Part shown: piece after piece, positions 33,219-45,629 of the stretch | How positions within the stretch are numbered: position 1 is the stretch's first letter | How the letters are laid out: the number at the start of each line of letters is the position of its first letter | Source of the DNA: Limonium bicolor | Lineage: Eukaryota; Streptophyta; Magnoliopsida; Caryophyllales; Plumbaginaceae | NCBI GenBank assembly: GCA_023374045.1 | Contig: CM041783.1 | Location: 98,367,298-98,431,297 of the forward strand | DNA length: 64,000 nucleotides | Direction of reading: 5' to 3' | The notes under the pieces: generated by a model | Seen by the model: only the letters and a program-made list of their open reading frames with translations | What the model was told of the DNA's origin: nothing | Database searches by the model: none | Translations under genes and position numbers: made by a program

Positions 33219-33346
33219 TTGCCGCCCTTGCTGCCGCCTCCAGTCACCACCTCGGCCTCTATCTCGGGGGTCTTACGCTTCTGCCCATGGGTATCATCCC
33301 AGCTGTTCACCAACAGCTCAGTCTGAGATGCCGCATCTTAGCACTC
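33219..33346 (-). pseudogene. gag: Element E gag, middle exon
   Basis: 128 bases; the minus-strand frame gives ASQTELLVNSWDDTHGQKRK and ends with a Gly/Ser stretch. One stop (TAA) sits in the third codon, where a sense codon is expected after VQEC. It joins in frame to the capsid exon at 33426. Confidence 0.7.
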
Positions 33347-33425
33347 CTACAATGCATCAATGAGTTTCCCAATATTTAAATTGAATCATACTAAGTTGTA
33401 ATACATAAACTGTTAACCAATTTAC
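33347..33425 (-). other. Intron-like interval 1 in element E gag
   Basis: 79 bases on the minus strand, GTAAATTGG...GATGCATTGTAG, AT-rich. The capsid frame reads ...YPTVQ up to the donor and continues (phase 0) after the acceptor. Read-through of the interval gives a tail unlike gag. Confidence 0.7.
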
Positions 33426-34098
33426 CTGGACCGTAGGGTATAGAGCAACACCCATGGATGCCTTGATCGCATAGCGCAACCCAACTCTGAACTTCTTGAC
33501 CTTCACGGTCTCAAAATACACCACATCCGGGATGAAGTCCAGCAACCCGATGAACGAGGAGTAGTACTGATCAACTGTCAGACTACTGGGCCTTAGTGCC
33601 TCGAACTCCTCCCTCTTCCTCTGCTTCAAGTGAGCAGGATAATATTTCTCTCTCAGTAGATCCACATACCTTGTCCAGCCGAAACCCTCTATAGCTAGGT
33701 AGTGGGCCATCACGGACCTCCACCATGTACAGGCGGTGTCCCTCAGGTGAAAGGCTGCTATCCCGACCTGGTGCTCAGCAGGCACAGGAATGGCGTCAAA
33801 AGCCTTCTCGTGCTCGATAATGTATCTCTCCAGAATAGTAGGGTCGGCCACTCCGTCATAAGTCAGAACCCGCGTATCAGCTACACTCTTCAGCCAATTC
33901 GGCTCTCTTGGTGCGGGTGGGGTGGGACTATAGGTGGTGGCTTGGCGCTTCAAGGTGGATGCTTCCCATCTGGGCTAGCTGTGTGAAGACGGCAGCTACT
34001 GTCTCTGCAACACCCACGGACTGGGTCTTAGGAGGGGGTCCTGCAGACCCACCACCTCTGCCTCTGCCTCTGCCAGCTGGGTGATCTCGACTAGACAT
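33426..34098 (-). pseudogene. gag: Element E gag, capsid exon
   Basis: Start ATG is at 34098 on the minus strand, followed by SSRDHPAGRGRGRGGG and a proline-rich stretch. A frameshift near 33960 leads into the open frame that starts at 33953. The capsid core has VLTYDGVADP, WWRSVMAHYL, LREKYYPAHLKQRKREEF, and LTVDQYYSSFIGLL, which are typical of gypsy gag. It would form the particle shell. The segment ends at a GT donor after YPTVQ. Confidence 0.87.
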
Positions 34099-34314
34099 CT
34101 GAAATATTCATAATTGAGTCAACACTCGGTAAAAATCGTATTGTATTCATTCACCATATTCTTGTAGCCATAAAGGCGTTAAACACTCGTTCTCAATAAT
34201 TTCTTAGACTTAACTCGCTTCATAGCCTTCTCAACGGTTTCCCGTACTTAAGTATCCTAGGCTCACGGTACTTGAACTACTATCTCTTGTAATCAGAGTG
34301 GTACTCCGCTTTTT
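34099..34314 (-). other. Element E 5' untranslated leader
   Basis: 216 bases between the 5' LTR and the gag start. An initiator-tRNA primer-binding site would be expected near 34290-34314, but I see only a diverged GGTACTCCGC-like stretch on the plus strand, so the site is either mutated or uses another tRNA. Confidence 0.6.
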
Positions 34315-35715
34315 TGAAACACCCCTACTAACTCGGCTCCTAATTACTGTATAATCGTTGTACTTAAACAATTAAATCATAGCAAAAAATAAAAAGGCAA
34401 TCGCACTACTGGTATTACTGTTCTCACTCACCCATACGAGTGATAACGTCTACAAGATAATCAACATACGAAATGTATTCCCGCAGTGACCACAAGAGAT
34501 AGATAGTAGTTTAATATTTACAATACTTACAACATAAATCCAACAGTACCAAAAGTCCATACACGTGAGCAACTACGAATATGTACACCTCGGTTCACAA
34601 ACCCGAGTCCCAAAAATAACCGTATAAGTTTATACCAACTTCTATATCAAAATGTGTTGCTATCTAGAAGTCGCACCTCGTGCCCACAAACAGCTAGTCT
34701 CCTGAAAATAATATGGTTTGTTGTATGGAATCATCCCCTGCTGAGTATGTTATCACATGCCCTATCATGCCCCCTCAAACCCCCCAATTATTTGGTCGAG
34801 AGCATGGGATTCATTGCATGCGATACAGATTACATTTTAATACTGTAAAATATACAAGTATAACAACCATACAACAAACAACAATTTTACATGCGTATCA
34901 CACAACTCATAGCAACAGAGCATAGTCACCAATCAACAAGAGGAATCACGGGAGTTATAAATAAAAATTTATTCCCAACCTTGGCATTCAAGCCCAAATA
35001 ATGTTTGATTAATATACGAGCTAATATAGCTGTTTGTAATTGTTCAGTTATGCTTAATGATGACGTCTCGTTAATACGACACGTCTCTATCCATTACCCA
35101 TATCTTATGGCGGGTCACCCACGGCAATAGCAACTCCAGTGGTTTTGTTTCCGACCAACGAACAGTTCTAGTTCGCACGAATTTCTTTTGAAACTTACGG
35201 ACCCATACGCGGACATCCTAGTATCGTTTGTTTAATCACAGCGCGCACCAAGAGCCACATCCTCCTGGATTTATTCATACCATCGCATCGCATTACCATT
35301 TCCATTACACTGCAGATTAAGGTCATTAATCCAATCCTAAGTATACTACTCGGGATCCAGTGTAAGATACGAGAGCGGCGTTAAAAAGGCCCATGCTCCG
35401 TATATAAGTCTCGGACAATATATATCTTACTATCCTAATGCTACAACGTTTTTCTTATGTTCCTTATATACACATATAAGATAGCATCAATGCCGCTTGT
35501 TCGTTTTATATATAAGTTCATATATACGAACCGTACTGTTAACGCACAACAGTAATAATAAATTAGCAATAATATACAATTCATGCATATTAATTCATAC
35601 AGTCAGACATTCAATCTTGTCATAGAATTCACACAGTGTATGAACTGAGGAAGTCCTCAGAGACAATCAAGGACACGTAACAACATACCGTTCACCAAAA
35701 TCTATGCTAGCGTAA
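34315..35715 (-). mobile_element. Element E 5' LTR, left segment (3' part of LTR)
   Basis: Plus-strand reading starts TGAAACACCCC. With 50284-53283 it forms a 4401-bp LTR, interrupted by element F whose TSD copy CGTAA ends this segment (35711-35715). Like D and G it carries a CTCACTCACCCATACGAGTG-like block near its end. The ORFs at 34654-34925 are unsupported. No other gene is seen. Confidence 0.85.
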
Positions 35716-36337
35716 TGAAATACCCCAAACCTAAGTATGCTAAGTAAACATCAATTTATGATGTAGTAAGGCTAAAATATACCTTAGAAAGATTGATAGA
35801 CAATTTAAGCCAAGGAAAACACAAGAAATGCCTTAAGGGCAATTTAGGCAAAAAAATGTGCTCTAAGCTTGGAGTGACTTTGATTAGTACCCAAATATCA
35901 TTATAAGACTTTATTAACATGCTAATGGACATGTTAAATCAATTAGCAAAGAAAACCAAGCTCAAAAACAAGCTTAAACATAAAATGTGCTTTAAGACTC
36001 CTTAAAGCACCTTTTTGAGAAATTGTCTTAGAAATGGGTTTTGAGTGGCTAAATGCCTATGATTACATCTTAATCAACATGTGTACCGATTAGTATCACA
36101 TTAGGAAGCCTAAATCAATGGGAAATCAAAAATTTCACAAATATGTGCACTAATTTGTGAATAGTGCCAAATAGTGCCCAAATTAAGCTTAAGTCAACAT
36201 AAGTCAATAAGATGGTCAACCAAGACCATAAATATCTCCAATTATAAGAGGGGGCCGGTTTTTGATGTGGGGAGTCACCACATGACTAAGAAATTAAAGG
36301 AAAAGAAGAGGAAAAAAAGTAAAGTTACTATTTGCTT

Positions 36338-36344
36338 TATAAAA
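36338..36344 (+). promoter_or_regulatory. LTR promoter TATA box of element F
   Basis: TATAAAA, followed about 30-60 bases on by a long CT-rich tract (CTTTCTTCTTCTCTCTC), as expected at a plant LTR transcription start. The same box is in the 3' LTR at 46274-46280. Confidence 0.6.
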
Positions 36345-38364
36345 CAAATATCTCCTTATAAGCTACCTTTCTTCTTCTCTCTCTTCATTTCTCTTCTTCC
36401 CATCGGTTTCTCCTGTGTCCTCTCTTCTCCATTCATGTAAGAGCAGCCTCCATTGTTGCCTCACCTTCATTTGTCCATAACTTACTCATTTTAGCTCCAA
36501 ATCAAAAACTAAACACATATTATTCTTAGTTAGCTCAAGCTCTAGCTTTCTATCTTATCAAATCCTTCAAAGCTCCATTTTGGTGCCAAGAGAAAACTCC
36601 ATTGATGGAGGAAAGTCAAGTTTGAAGAGCTCTTTTGGTTCTCCATTCATCCAAGGTAATGAAAGTGGAAGAAAAAAATCAACTTCCCTTCATTTTTCTA
36701 CATGTCCGAAAATTCTATCTTATGAGGGTTTTGTTTCACACCTTGAAATAGCTTGTTTTGATCACCAAGGACTAGTGGAGGTCCCTCTTGATTCATGCCC
36801 ATGTCTACTTTGAGACTTCAAAGGTAATCATCCACTTTTATACCTCAAACACATTTTTTTAACCTAGGCTTTCATTCCTTACGGTTGGTATATTGTTTAG
36901 CACTCATGAGAGTCATTGAATATTGATTAGAACATTGGCAAAGGAAATTTAATGGGTGACCGAGATTCATTCAAGAAGAAGGTCTAAGGAGGAAGTTAAG
37001 ATAAGCTTGAGAAAACAAGGTAAAATGCTTACCTAATGGTGGTTTAAGTTTTAAGGGATGAGTTTTAGGTGGGTACTAATGTGGCTTAGACCTTACATTG
37101 TGTAATGGGTTATATAACCTAAGAAAAAGAACTTAAACAAGCTTATGCACCTGTGACTAAGGAGCCAATGGGAATGAGTTAGTAATATAAGTTTAAGATG
37201 GATTTTAAGAGCATTATAACTACTATGAGATTGATGGGTGTATTTGCAGGTTGAAAGCTTTTATATATGGGAAATTCAGTGTTTAAGTTTAAGTCATTTA
37301 AGGGCCTAAGAGCCAAGTCATTTAAGAGCCTTAGTGCTATGCAATTTAAGATTATTGCATTATATTGAGTTTGTTGTGAATGAGTTGGTTTGGGTGATAA
37401 AATATGATGAGAAAGAACTTGATGTGTGTGAGATGGTTGAATGAGGAAAACAATGCATTTGGGCATGATAATATACTAGAGAAGCTATGGCGAAATTTTA
37501 GTGGAAAACAAAGTGTTTAAGTGGTGGTGGTGAGTTAATATGCCCTAGGATTCACTAGGGATCATTCTGAGCAATCTGAGTGGAAATGAGTTAACTAAGG
37601 AGTTCTGGAGGATGAGTATGACCTAGAATTGTCTATGATGAAATTAGAGTTTAGATGGGTGTATTGAACACACCAAAGTCATGGTAATAGGAATGGTGAG
37701 ACTTGTGCATAAATTTGAAGGAGAAGGTGTAGAATGCTTTAAGATGATTTAGTTATGAACTAGGGAATATAACAATGAGAATTTTGGGAAGCTTGTGTAA
37801 GTGAAGAGGATACTAGTGGTGGAACAATAAGGTTTTAGTTTAGATGGTAATGAGTGGACTTAGGTGATGGGAGTGAAGATTGAAGGAGAATGTTGTCGAT
37901 TGTCGAGGAAATTGACTAGGAATGTATAAGAGTGTAAGATCATGAGAATGGTGAATAAATTGAGTAAAAGGGATATAGATGTCTAAGGAGGGTGTAGGAA
38001 GGTTAAGGTAAAGAAGAACAAGGTTAAGGTGCTAAGAGGATGGGAATAAATGTTTAAGTATGTCCAAGAGTTTAGGAATGAGGAGCAACAAATGGAAAAG
38101 AGAGGAATTTGTGCATGGATATGCAAGGTGGCTTGAGGAAGTTTTGGTAAGATTACAAGTTGGAAATGTAAGGAAATAAGTGCTAAGTGTTAGGAGTTTT
38201 AAAAGTATTGAGAGGATGTTTAGAAAGATCTTTGGAAATTGTTTTAGAGAGTTTGGTGGAAGTTCTAAGGTGAGTTAAGTGCCTAAATGGTATTAGGACA
38301 CATGGGGGAACTTGTGGAGAAGTTTGGAGTCAAATGGGAATCTAAAAAACAAAGGTCTGGAGCA

Positions 38365-38665
38365 GACCGACCTTGGGGACCGGACCTGTAAGGTCGGTCG
38401 AGCCCAGTTTACACTACCGGAAAGAGTCTCTGGAATGGACCGACCTTGGGGACCGGACCTACAAGGTCGGTCATGTCTAAAATTTTGTACGGGGATTGGT
38501 CTCTGGAACCGACCGGGGCTTAAATTTTCAACGGGGAAAACTCTCAGGAATGGACCGACCTTGGGGACCGGACTTGCAAGGTCGGTCGGGGTAAAATTTT
38601 CAGACGTCAATAAGTTCTGGAATGGACCGACCTTGGGTAAGGTCGGTCGGTAGGGTCGGTCGACC
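38365..38665. repeat. Hairpin array in F 5' LTR (5 units, 72-bp period)
   Basis: Units start at 38365, 38437, about 38509, 38551 and 38623. Stem GACCGACCTT pairs with AAGGTCGGTC around a 15-base loop containing GGACCGGACC. Unit 3 has lost about 28-30 bases compared with the 3' LTR, leaving GACCGGGGC. Confidence 0.9.
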
Positions 38666-39557
38666 CTTAAGTTGTAAAAAAAAAGAAAGAAAGAAACCCT
38701 AAGAAAGTTTGAGGTATTAATGGCACCCCATTAAGAGGGCATTGATGATTAGAGGTATAAAGACCTACGGGATTAAGTTAAGTATAAACTTAAAATTTAA
38801 GGTTAAGTTGTAAGAACAAGTTGTAAAACTTAAGAGGTGTTAGGTGGGGAATCATTATGGGTTAAGTAAGTTAATTAAGTTGAATTAAGTTAAGTGATTA
38901 AAAACCTAAAACTGAATCAATGTTTTAGGACTTGAGAGTTTGGACTCCGGAGGAGATTAAGCAACCAAACGACCAACGGTGAACGGTACAGTCTTCTTGT
39001 GACCTGCTTGCTAACGAGGTGTCCCTCGGCTTGTGTGCTATTTGTTTTTGTGTGCTCACTAAACAAGATAAAGCATGCAACCGGAACAGTATGTTTATTG
39101 TATTGTTGTGTGATGTTTGGAAACTAACACAACTTACCGTGAGAACCTACTAACTAACGTTTAGTAAGGAATCGAGCGAGACTAAGGAACACTCCCTAAT
39201 ATTAGTTTGTTAAAAACCGAAAGAGGTTTAACCAACAAACATTGTCTTGAGACTTCTACTAACTGGTACTTGGGGGGAGTGAGGAACCCGGGACTGACTC
39301 CGGTCATGCATGCTAAGGAAAAAGGGGGTCGGTATCTAAAGCAGATCCGACTTCCGCTTAAGGACTTTTCTTCGGACTTGTTGCCTAGGGTCGGTTGCCA
39401 GCTCAGCTACATTGGACATCCAGTCCAAGGTAGGAGGCATTAAGATGGTGCGGTAGGATCACCTAAATCCTAAATTATAAGATAACTTGTTTATTCAACC
39501 AATGGAGTTAATAGCTCATTGGCTAGGGTTGCTTTTGATCCGACAAAAATAAACATT

Positions 39558-39735
39558 GAGATAAGATACAATCATTTCTATTTAAAGAATGGTTTGTATT
39601 CTAAGATTAGGATAAGGTTTGAGATAAGGTGCAACCATTTCTATTTAAAGGATGGTTTGTATTCTAAGACTGAGATAAGCTACATCCATTTCTATTTAAA
39701 GAATGGTTTGTTTTCTAAGGCTAAGATAAGGACTA
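39558..39735. repeat. Three-unit 51-63-bp repeat in F 5' LTR
   Basis: GAGATAAG followed by a CATTTCTATTTAAAG and GGTTTGT/TTCTAAG block occurs three times (starts 39558, 39621, 39672). LTR B has only one such unit on the minus strand (about 1976-2037). The ORF here only reads through the repeat. Confidence 0.8.
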
Positions 39736-39985
39736 AGATTGAGGTAAGCTGTGGTTGGACTGAAGTTAAGAGGAAACATAACTTGAGGAGTTAAATAATT
39801 GACTCACTAGTTAAGGGAACACATTTAAGTCGTTCATTGTGTTTGAACCTTGATTGTTCATATTTGGCTTGTTGTTTGTTGCACTTTCTATTATGTTGTG
39901 CATCTAATCAACCTCCATGCTATCGACAATTAGTCGTTGTAGCCACGTTAGCTTGGGGGCCATGAGAGGATCGTACCAGCATTTT

Positions 39986-40008
39986 TGCTGACCCCCTTTG
40001 GGGGCTGT
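39986..40008. terminator. GACCCCC/GGGGGC hairpin near F 5' LTR 3' end
   Basis: GACCCCC-TTT-GGGGGC, then TTTTT. It is equivalent to the hairpin in LTR B at 1779-1800, with a conserved stem and changed loop. It may shape the 3' end of the element RNA; this role is inferred. Confidence 0.45.
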
Positions 40009-40326
40009 TTTTACTACATAGGTGAACGTCAGAAGGCGGCCGTCACGAGAGTAAGATGTGGTAGACGTGTTACGGGTTAAGTGTGGCCTACGAGATGTGC
40101 ATGTACACTCGTATGGCATTTTGAGTTAGTAAGATGTATAGGATGTGAGGGGATTGTAAGAAGGATATGTATTTGGTTAAGACTTGTAAGTACTAATGTT
40201 CGGTTTATTCTGTTAGTCAGACCGTGGCAAGGTCCTGGTATGTATTTGAATCCGCTGCAGTATTTGTATATATGGTGATAAGTTTGTGGTAACCACGATT
40301 GGATCGAGACGGGGTGTTACAAAAAG

Positions 40327-40338
40327 TGGTATCAGAGC
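40327..40338 (+). promoter_or_regulatory. Primer-binding site of element F
   Basis: TGGTATCAGAGC, five bases after the 5' LTR, complements the 3' end of initiator methionine tRNA. It is the same as in element A. Confidence 0.92.
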
Positions 40339-43300
40339 GTAGTTACGCTCTGAAGACAAGAGTTACCGAACTTAGGAGAATACTGAGGTTGAGTTTGAGT
40401 TATGGATTAAGGGTTGAGAGATAGAGTGAGAGGTGCGTTAGTTAGGACTTCCCGGTGTTTACCGGATATCCATAGTACCTAAACCCGCCCTCCACATCCC
40501 TTACTTGAAATACGTGGAACAAACGCCAGAGAGAAGAAAGTCTTCTCTTACTCGGGAAACCCGATCTGGTAGTTATTTAACAATAAGCAATACGAAAGGT
40601 ATCTTGTTGTACAACAGTTTATGAGAACTTGAACGTTTTAATTGGAGCGCAATGATGAAACAGGCGCTGCCAACGGAATTCTACCAGTAAGAGAACAGTA
40701 ATTACCGGCAACATGGGTCGACATGCTACGCAGTCGAAATAACCCGCCATACCAATGGTAAGAAAAGCACTACTAGTGCAATGGATAAGAAAAAAAAAGT
40801 AAGCGACATGAGTATCGGATAGTGGTCCGAATGAGCATAACAGTGGGATAATACAATGCATGAGAATTAAGACTACCTGAATGTCTAGTTAAAAACGGGG
40901 ACTCCAAACCCCATACAATGAGGAAGGTTAGACACCTGGCTGACATGGCGCAGACGACGGTAAAAACTCATACAAACTGTATACCGGAATAGGACTACGA
41001 TGTAGTGCCTAAAGGAGAATCATTACTTAGTAACCACGACAAAATGTGTGGAAACGGGAGCGAGAGTCAGGACATGAGTAAATAACAAGGGGTTCCCTCG
41101 GAAAGGGGAGCGCCCTGATGAGTGACGGTACTGTCAATCGAACAGGAAACTGCCGGATGGCTAGTTATCCAAAATAAGAGAACATCCAAGGAGTCCTGAG
41201 GACTAGCAATACATGGAGATTAGGTGGAAGTACCACTACAGACGCACACAGTACCGGAAGCTCATCTTGCATGGCGCACTTGCCATAGCAAGTGCTACCA
41301 CGGTTAAGCTACACGGGAAGCCATCATGGCGAGATAACAGAACGCTAAATTGTAGTACACACTAATACAAGATTGTAAATCTATAAGAACGGGAGAATGA
41401 GACCGTGGAAGGGCCTGACGGCCTGACCATGATGAGATGAGTGGATACACCAGTCAGCAGGGAGCTGAACTTGGACAGAATACTAAACAATATAAATATT
41501 AGCAACGGTGCAACCTACTACAGTAACAACCAACACTACGGGTAAGAACTCTAATCCAGAACCTCGAGGAGGGAAAAACCTAAGAGACCGCTCAGTTATC
41601 CGAGCAAAACATTATGTAAGCAATAACGTACAAGGAATGCATTGCGGAATACAATGGAGACCGTCGACATAAAAACTTTCAACAAGAATGGGATAAGACT
41701 CCTAGATTGATCACTAAGAATACGAGTAATAAGCATTCTTCAATGAAGATGTTGGAAAACCCAGAAAACAAGGATAGAAGAAATGAACGTAAGCTATAAC
41801 CTACTAAGGATTAAAGACGTACAACCCTGGAAAAGGAATGCTCAGAGGACTACCCCCACAGAGCGGGCATAGTCGAGCCGAACAAACTGATGAATGACAG
41901 TTAATACCGTTTATCTAACTCATTAACACCCAAGTATGATTGATCATCAACGGGTGGCGTAGTCAACGGAAGTTGAACGAGGCGTTGAGATGGAAGTATA
42001 AGATGACAGAATGATATCCAACTTGGACACCGTAAGGCAAACGCCTAATACGAACTTGTCCGTAATTGTTTAAAAAAACGCACAAGTCTATGAAGATGAC
42101 ATAATTGTCACAGACACTAAGTAAATTCAGATCACCCGAATAAACTTCCATAGCGGGAAGCAGGATCCTCTAAGACTCAGACCAAAAATGATAAAACATT
42201 ACTCATGATACCCGGTAATACATTTAAAATGTAACCTAACGGTGGATAGTGTTCAAAGAACCAGAAACTTATGAGGATAACCTACGGATGAGTAAGAGTA
42301 CAAGTAATGAACTGAGACATTAAGCACTAAGAACCTACGAGCCAAAGATGTTAACTACATCAGAGCCCGAGGCGCGGTAAGTTGTGAGAGACCTTATTTA
42401 AGCCATGAAGGAACTACAATTTGTAGATGTGAACGTTTACCAAACCCGTAAGTTAATTGTGGAAAATATTGCCAGGAAAAGGGACCAATGAGAATAACGA
42501 GATAGTACATTGGCATGGGCGGAGAACGAACCATGCCTTTTAGGGTGGGGATACCTCTCCTTGTTGTGAGGCCATGAGTGGGAATAAACCCCTCAAAAAG
42601 GGCTTTCACTTATTAGAGATGTAATACACTTTCGTTAGAGAATGAAAACTGTAAACCTTGAGATTACCTTAGAATGTACCAGATACACTTGAGTAATAAG
42701 GGTGGCTGCATAGACAGACCTCATATCCAACACCCGGGATTGAGAATCAGTAATCGTCAGAGAAAAACGTTGTGAGTGCACAACATGGCATGTCAAGTGA
42801 CCAACGCTCAAAAGAGCTTGAGACTCGATGGATGAATTTTTCAGTAACCAGTTAAATTACTTGGAAATATAACATCATAAAGGATGGAAGAATGTGAGAG
42901 AGACTGACCTACATACGAACCTGAGATTGAGCAGAACACCTTCATATTAAGAGATAACCCTTTTACAACACGGTACGGCAACCGCCACACACCGAAATTA
43001 GAGAAACCCGAGTGTGTTTACACCAGGAAGGAATTGAGTATAAGATAAGATGTTAGAATAAATGTGTAAGTAGTTGCACCATCAATGGACAACATAGTAA
43101 AGGCCAACTACCACGGTAGTAGTGGTCGTGAGTACAATATTTACATAAGGGGATTAAGTCATGGTGCGCAGTAAAGCGACCATTATGTGTAAGCCGTTAA
43201 ATATTGACACTGAGACAATTAGATCAATGAACTAAGACCGATATAAGTAAGGGAATAAGATGGAAGACGAATTGTGCATTGATGCCAGTAGTCTGGACCC

Positions 43301-43900
43301 GGTTAGGTAAGATTTCACAGGAAGCACACTACCCATTCCTTAAGGAACTGGAAGTGCATTCCTAGTAGAACAAATATAATAAACAAGATAAGAGGCTCTA
43401 TGGAAAGAGACCTCAGTTACTAAAAGGTTGAGTCAGTAAGGGATACAGAAAGGAGCTAGAGCATACCATACCCAAGAACACAGTAAATGAATTTCCCTTG
43501 ATTAAGTTCAAGAAGAACAATAAATGTTATCATGGAAAGATGAAGAGGAGATCGACAACAGAATACTTCATAATTAGCAATAGCTAAACGTGTGACGGAC
43601 ACTACGAGTTTACTAAAACGAGATATGGGACGACTGCACCCCACCGGGGCTTGCAGGCCTAACAGATTCATTTGTGAGTTCGTCGGGTAAGTAGTAATGT
43701 ACCGGTAAGGTACCCCATGCATGTAGACGAGTGGTGTAATGAACACGGGAAGTAGTCGACTCCGTACCGCGGCCAATGACGCAAGATCAGATAGGAGCAA
43801 CTACTACCACAAATAGCCGAAGAGAAGAATTCAGTTGAACCAACAACACAAAGGAATCAGAGAACAAATAATTAAGGACTATGAAGTGCGAAGAGCACGG
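40339..43900 (+). other. Element F interior, unrecognised 5' two-thirds
   Basis: About 3.6 kb of non-coding interior at the positions where gag, protease and reverse transcriptase would lie. Stops occur in all frames. I cannot recognise clear protein blocks, though base composition and element layout suggest decayed gag-pol. The few ORFs of 60-115 codons show no known domain. Confidence 0.6.
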
Positions 43901-44490
43901 ATTGTTAAGCACAGACATTGGACATGACTTAAGACGTTAGAGATTAAACTGTAAAGCGCATTAAGCACTAAACAGTAGTTTCAGATTAAGAATAATCCTC
44001 AGACCAAAGGTCAGTTGGAAAGAACGATTTAGACACTTGAGAAAACACTAAGAGTATGAACATTAGATCTTTAGGGAGAATGGATAGACGAGTTACAACT
44101 CATTAAGGCCGTGTATATATAAAGTTAACACGCGTCCATTGAGAGACCAATATTTCTAAACCTTAAGGAGGCACAAGGATATACAATACTATGAAGGATA
44201 AGAAAGCCAGTTAGGCTTAAGGCTATCAGAGTCGCGCAGCGGAAGCCAGCAGATCAGTACTTTGAGATTAGACCAAACTAAGTTAAGAAACTGGAATATA
44301 AGTACTGTTAAGAATCCTCGATACAGAGACTAAGCCCTTAACATAGTTATGGCCCTCTGATCGAATGATAAGTGGGATAGATGACATGGAAGCTAGAATG
44401 CTTGGTGAAAATTAGACATCTTAAACCTATGTTCAAGGATGATACAATGTTGATTACGTGGGCGTAATCCATTTTAAGGGGGGTAGAGCG
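43901..44490 (+). pseudogene. pol: Element F decayed integrase and chromodomain relic
   Basis: Nucleotide phrases of gypsy integrase survive in order: CCTCAGACCAAAGGTCAGT then GGAAAGAACGATTTAGACAC (the GQSERTIQTLE block, about 43990-44040), GGAGAATGGATAGACGAGTT and CACGCGTCCATTGAG (the block before MAP, about 44080-44140), CGCAGCGGAAGCCAGCAGAT (about 44235) and ATGGAAGCTAGAATGCTTGG near 44388 (the chromodomain end). The many stops and substitutions are spread evenly, unlike a recent frameshift. It ends at a purine run AAGGGGGGTAGAG (about 44475-44489). Confidence 0.7.
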
Positions 44491-45629
44491 AAAACCGCTT
44501 AGCGTATGTTTATGTACTAAGTACGTAAACTACGGTGTGCATAGCAAAAAAAAGAATTTGAGAATTTGTTTTACATAAACATTTTAAGATTAATTATGGT
44601 TATTACGCACAGAAGATGCGAATGCCGTTCATATTAAGTACCTATCTTGTTAACTCCCGTGTGAGTACAAGTTAAGAGAATTAGTGAAGAGGATTAAGGA
44701 GACTTAAGGAATAAGGAATATATGAGATATGAGTTGATATGAAAGTATGTGTGAGATAAGAATAAGATAACACTATGAGATATTATTTGATATGAGTATG
44801 AGTTAGGAAATAGTAATGCTATGAGGTATAAGACGGTGAGAATTGGTATGAGACTGATGTGGAACTTAGTATGAATGAGAGCCTTGAGGTAATTACTAAG
44901 AGATGAACTAGGAATGATTGATGGACTAAGTCCACACCTTGGAGATGTATTGATTATGATTAGAAGAACTAAAAGATAGAAAATTGGAAATGAGTGAATT
45001 ATTTGATGTTTGAAAATGACGTGGGAGGTGGAACTTGATTTTCTAGGGATCAAGGGAAACTGAACACAAATTGGGGTGGAAGGATAGTTCAACACTGATG
45101 CTGATCACATCAGGGTTGGATGATTCCTGAAACTCCCTACCAGTGGTCACAATTAAATCACACTATGGATAGAGGCTTTAGGATAAAACGAAATTGGAGT
45201 TGATTGTATTTTCAAATAGAGGGAATTATTCCTCACTTGACCTCGTAAAAAGGATTTCCTTTTTACTGAGTCTCGCCCATGAAGTCGAGGACGCATGAGC
45301 CTTTGTCTTCGGACCGGTGACATGGGGAGAATAGAGTTGTTTTGTATTCTGGCCCATGGTGGCGTGGACGAATGTGCCTTTGTCTACGGACCGGTGACAT
45401 GGGAGAATACGATGAAAATTATGTGATTGTTTTAATTATCAAAAAGGAACAAAGGGAATTTTGAGTGTTATACATGCTTAAGCATGATGTGTGATATATG
45501 AGTATAAGCATATGATGAATCTAATGAGTCAATAAGATTAAGTACACATAAGTGTGATCTATATGATCTATGGAATGAGGTAAGACATGTATTCTAATAA
45601 GATAAGATGCATGGGAACTTTGGGGACAA
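44491..45629 (+). other. Element F 3' spacer
   Basis: 1.1 kb between the pol relic with its purine run and the true polypurine tract. AT-rich, with GATATGAGTATGAG-like phrases at 44700-44900 and a duplicated 79-bp block with CGGACCGGTGACATGGG (about 45320 and 45395). No gene; the ORF at 44694-45095 on the minus strand is low-complexity. Confidence 0.6.

Larger units (their letters stand above)
35716..40321 (+). repeat. Element F 5' LTR
   Basis: TGAAATACCCCAAACC ... GACGGGGTGTTACA. It contains a TATA box, a CT-rich leader after it, a short ORF also present in the other LTR, a hairpin array, a three-unit 51-63-bp repeat, and a GC hairpin near the 3' end. The first about 500 bp align with the 5' ends of LTRs E and B. 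Confidence 0.95.

Noticed and set aside
34280..34312. AATCAGAGTGGTAC near E's 5' LTR as a primer-binding site
   Set aside because: It resembles TGGTATCAGAG only loosely and on the wrong strand for a minus-strand element.
36580..36813. 77-codon ORF in F 5' LTR, repeated at 46511-46741
   Set aside because: Conservation is explained by LTR identity. In LTR B the same region is read in a different frame with no matching protein, and no domain is recognised.
38312..38665. ORFs through the F hairpin array (also 48214-48567)
   Set aside because: Low-complexity products of the 72-bp repeat with a multiple-of-three period; different start and length in the two LTRs.
44694..45095. 133-codon minus-strand ORF in the F interior
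   Set aside because: It reads Ile/Leu/Ser-rich low-complexity sequence from the reverse of GATATGAG-type repeats in the 3' spacer.
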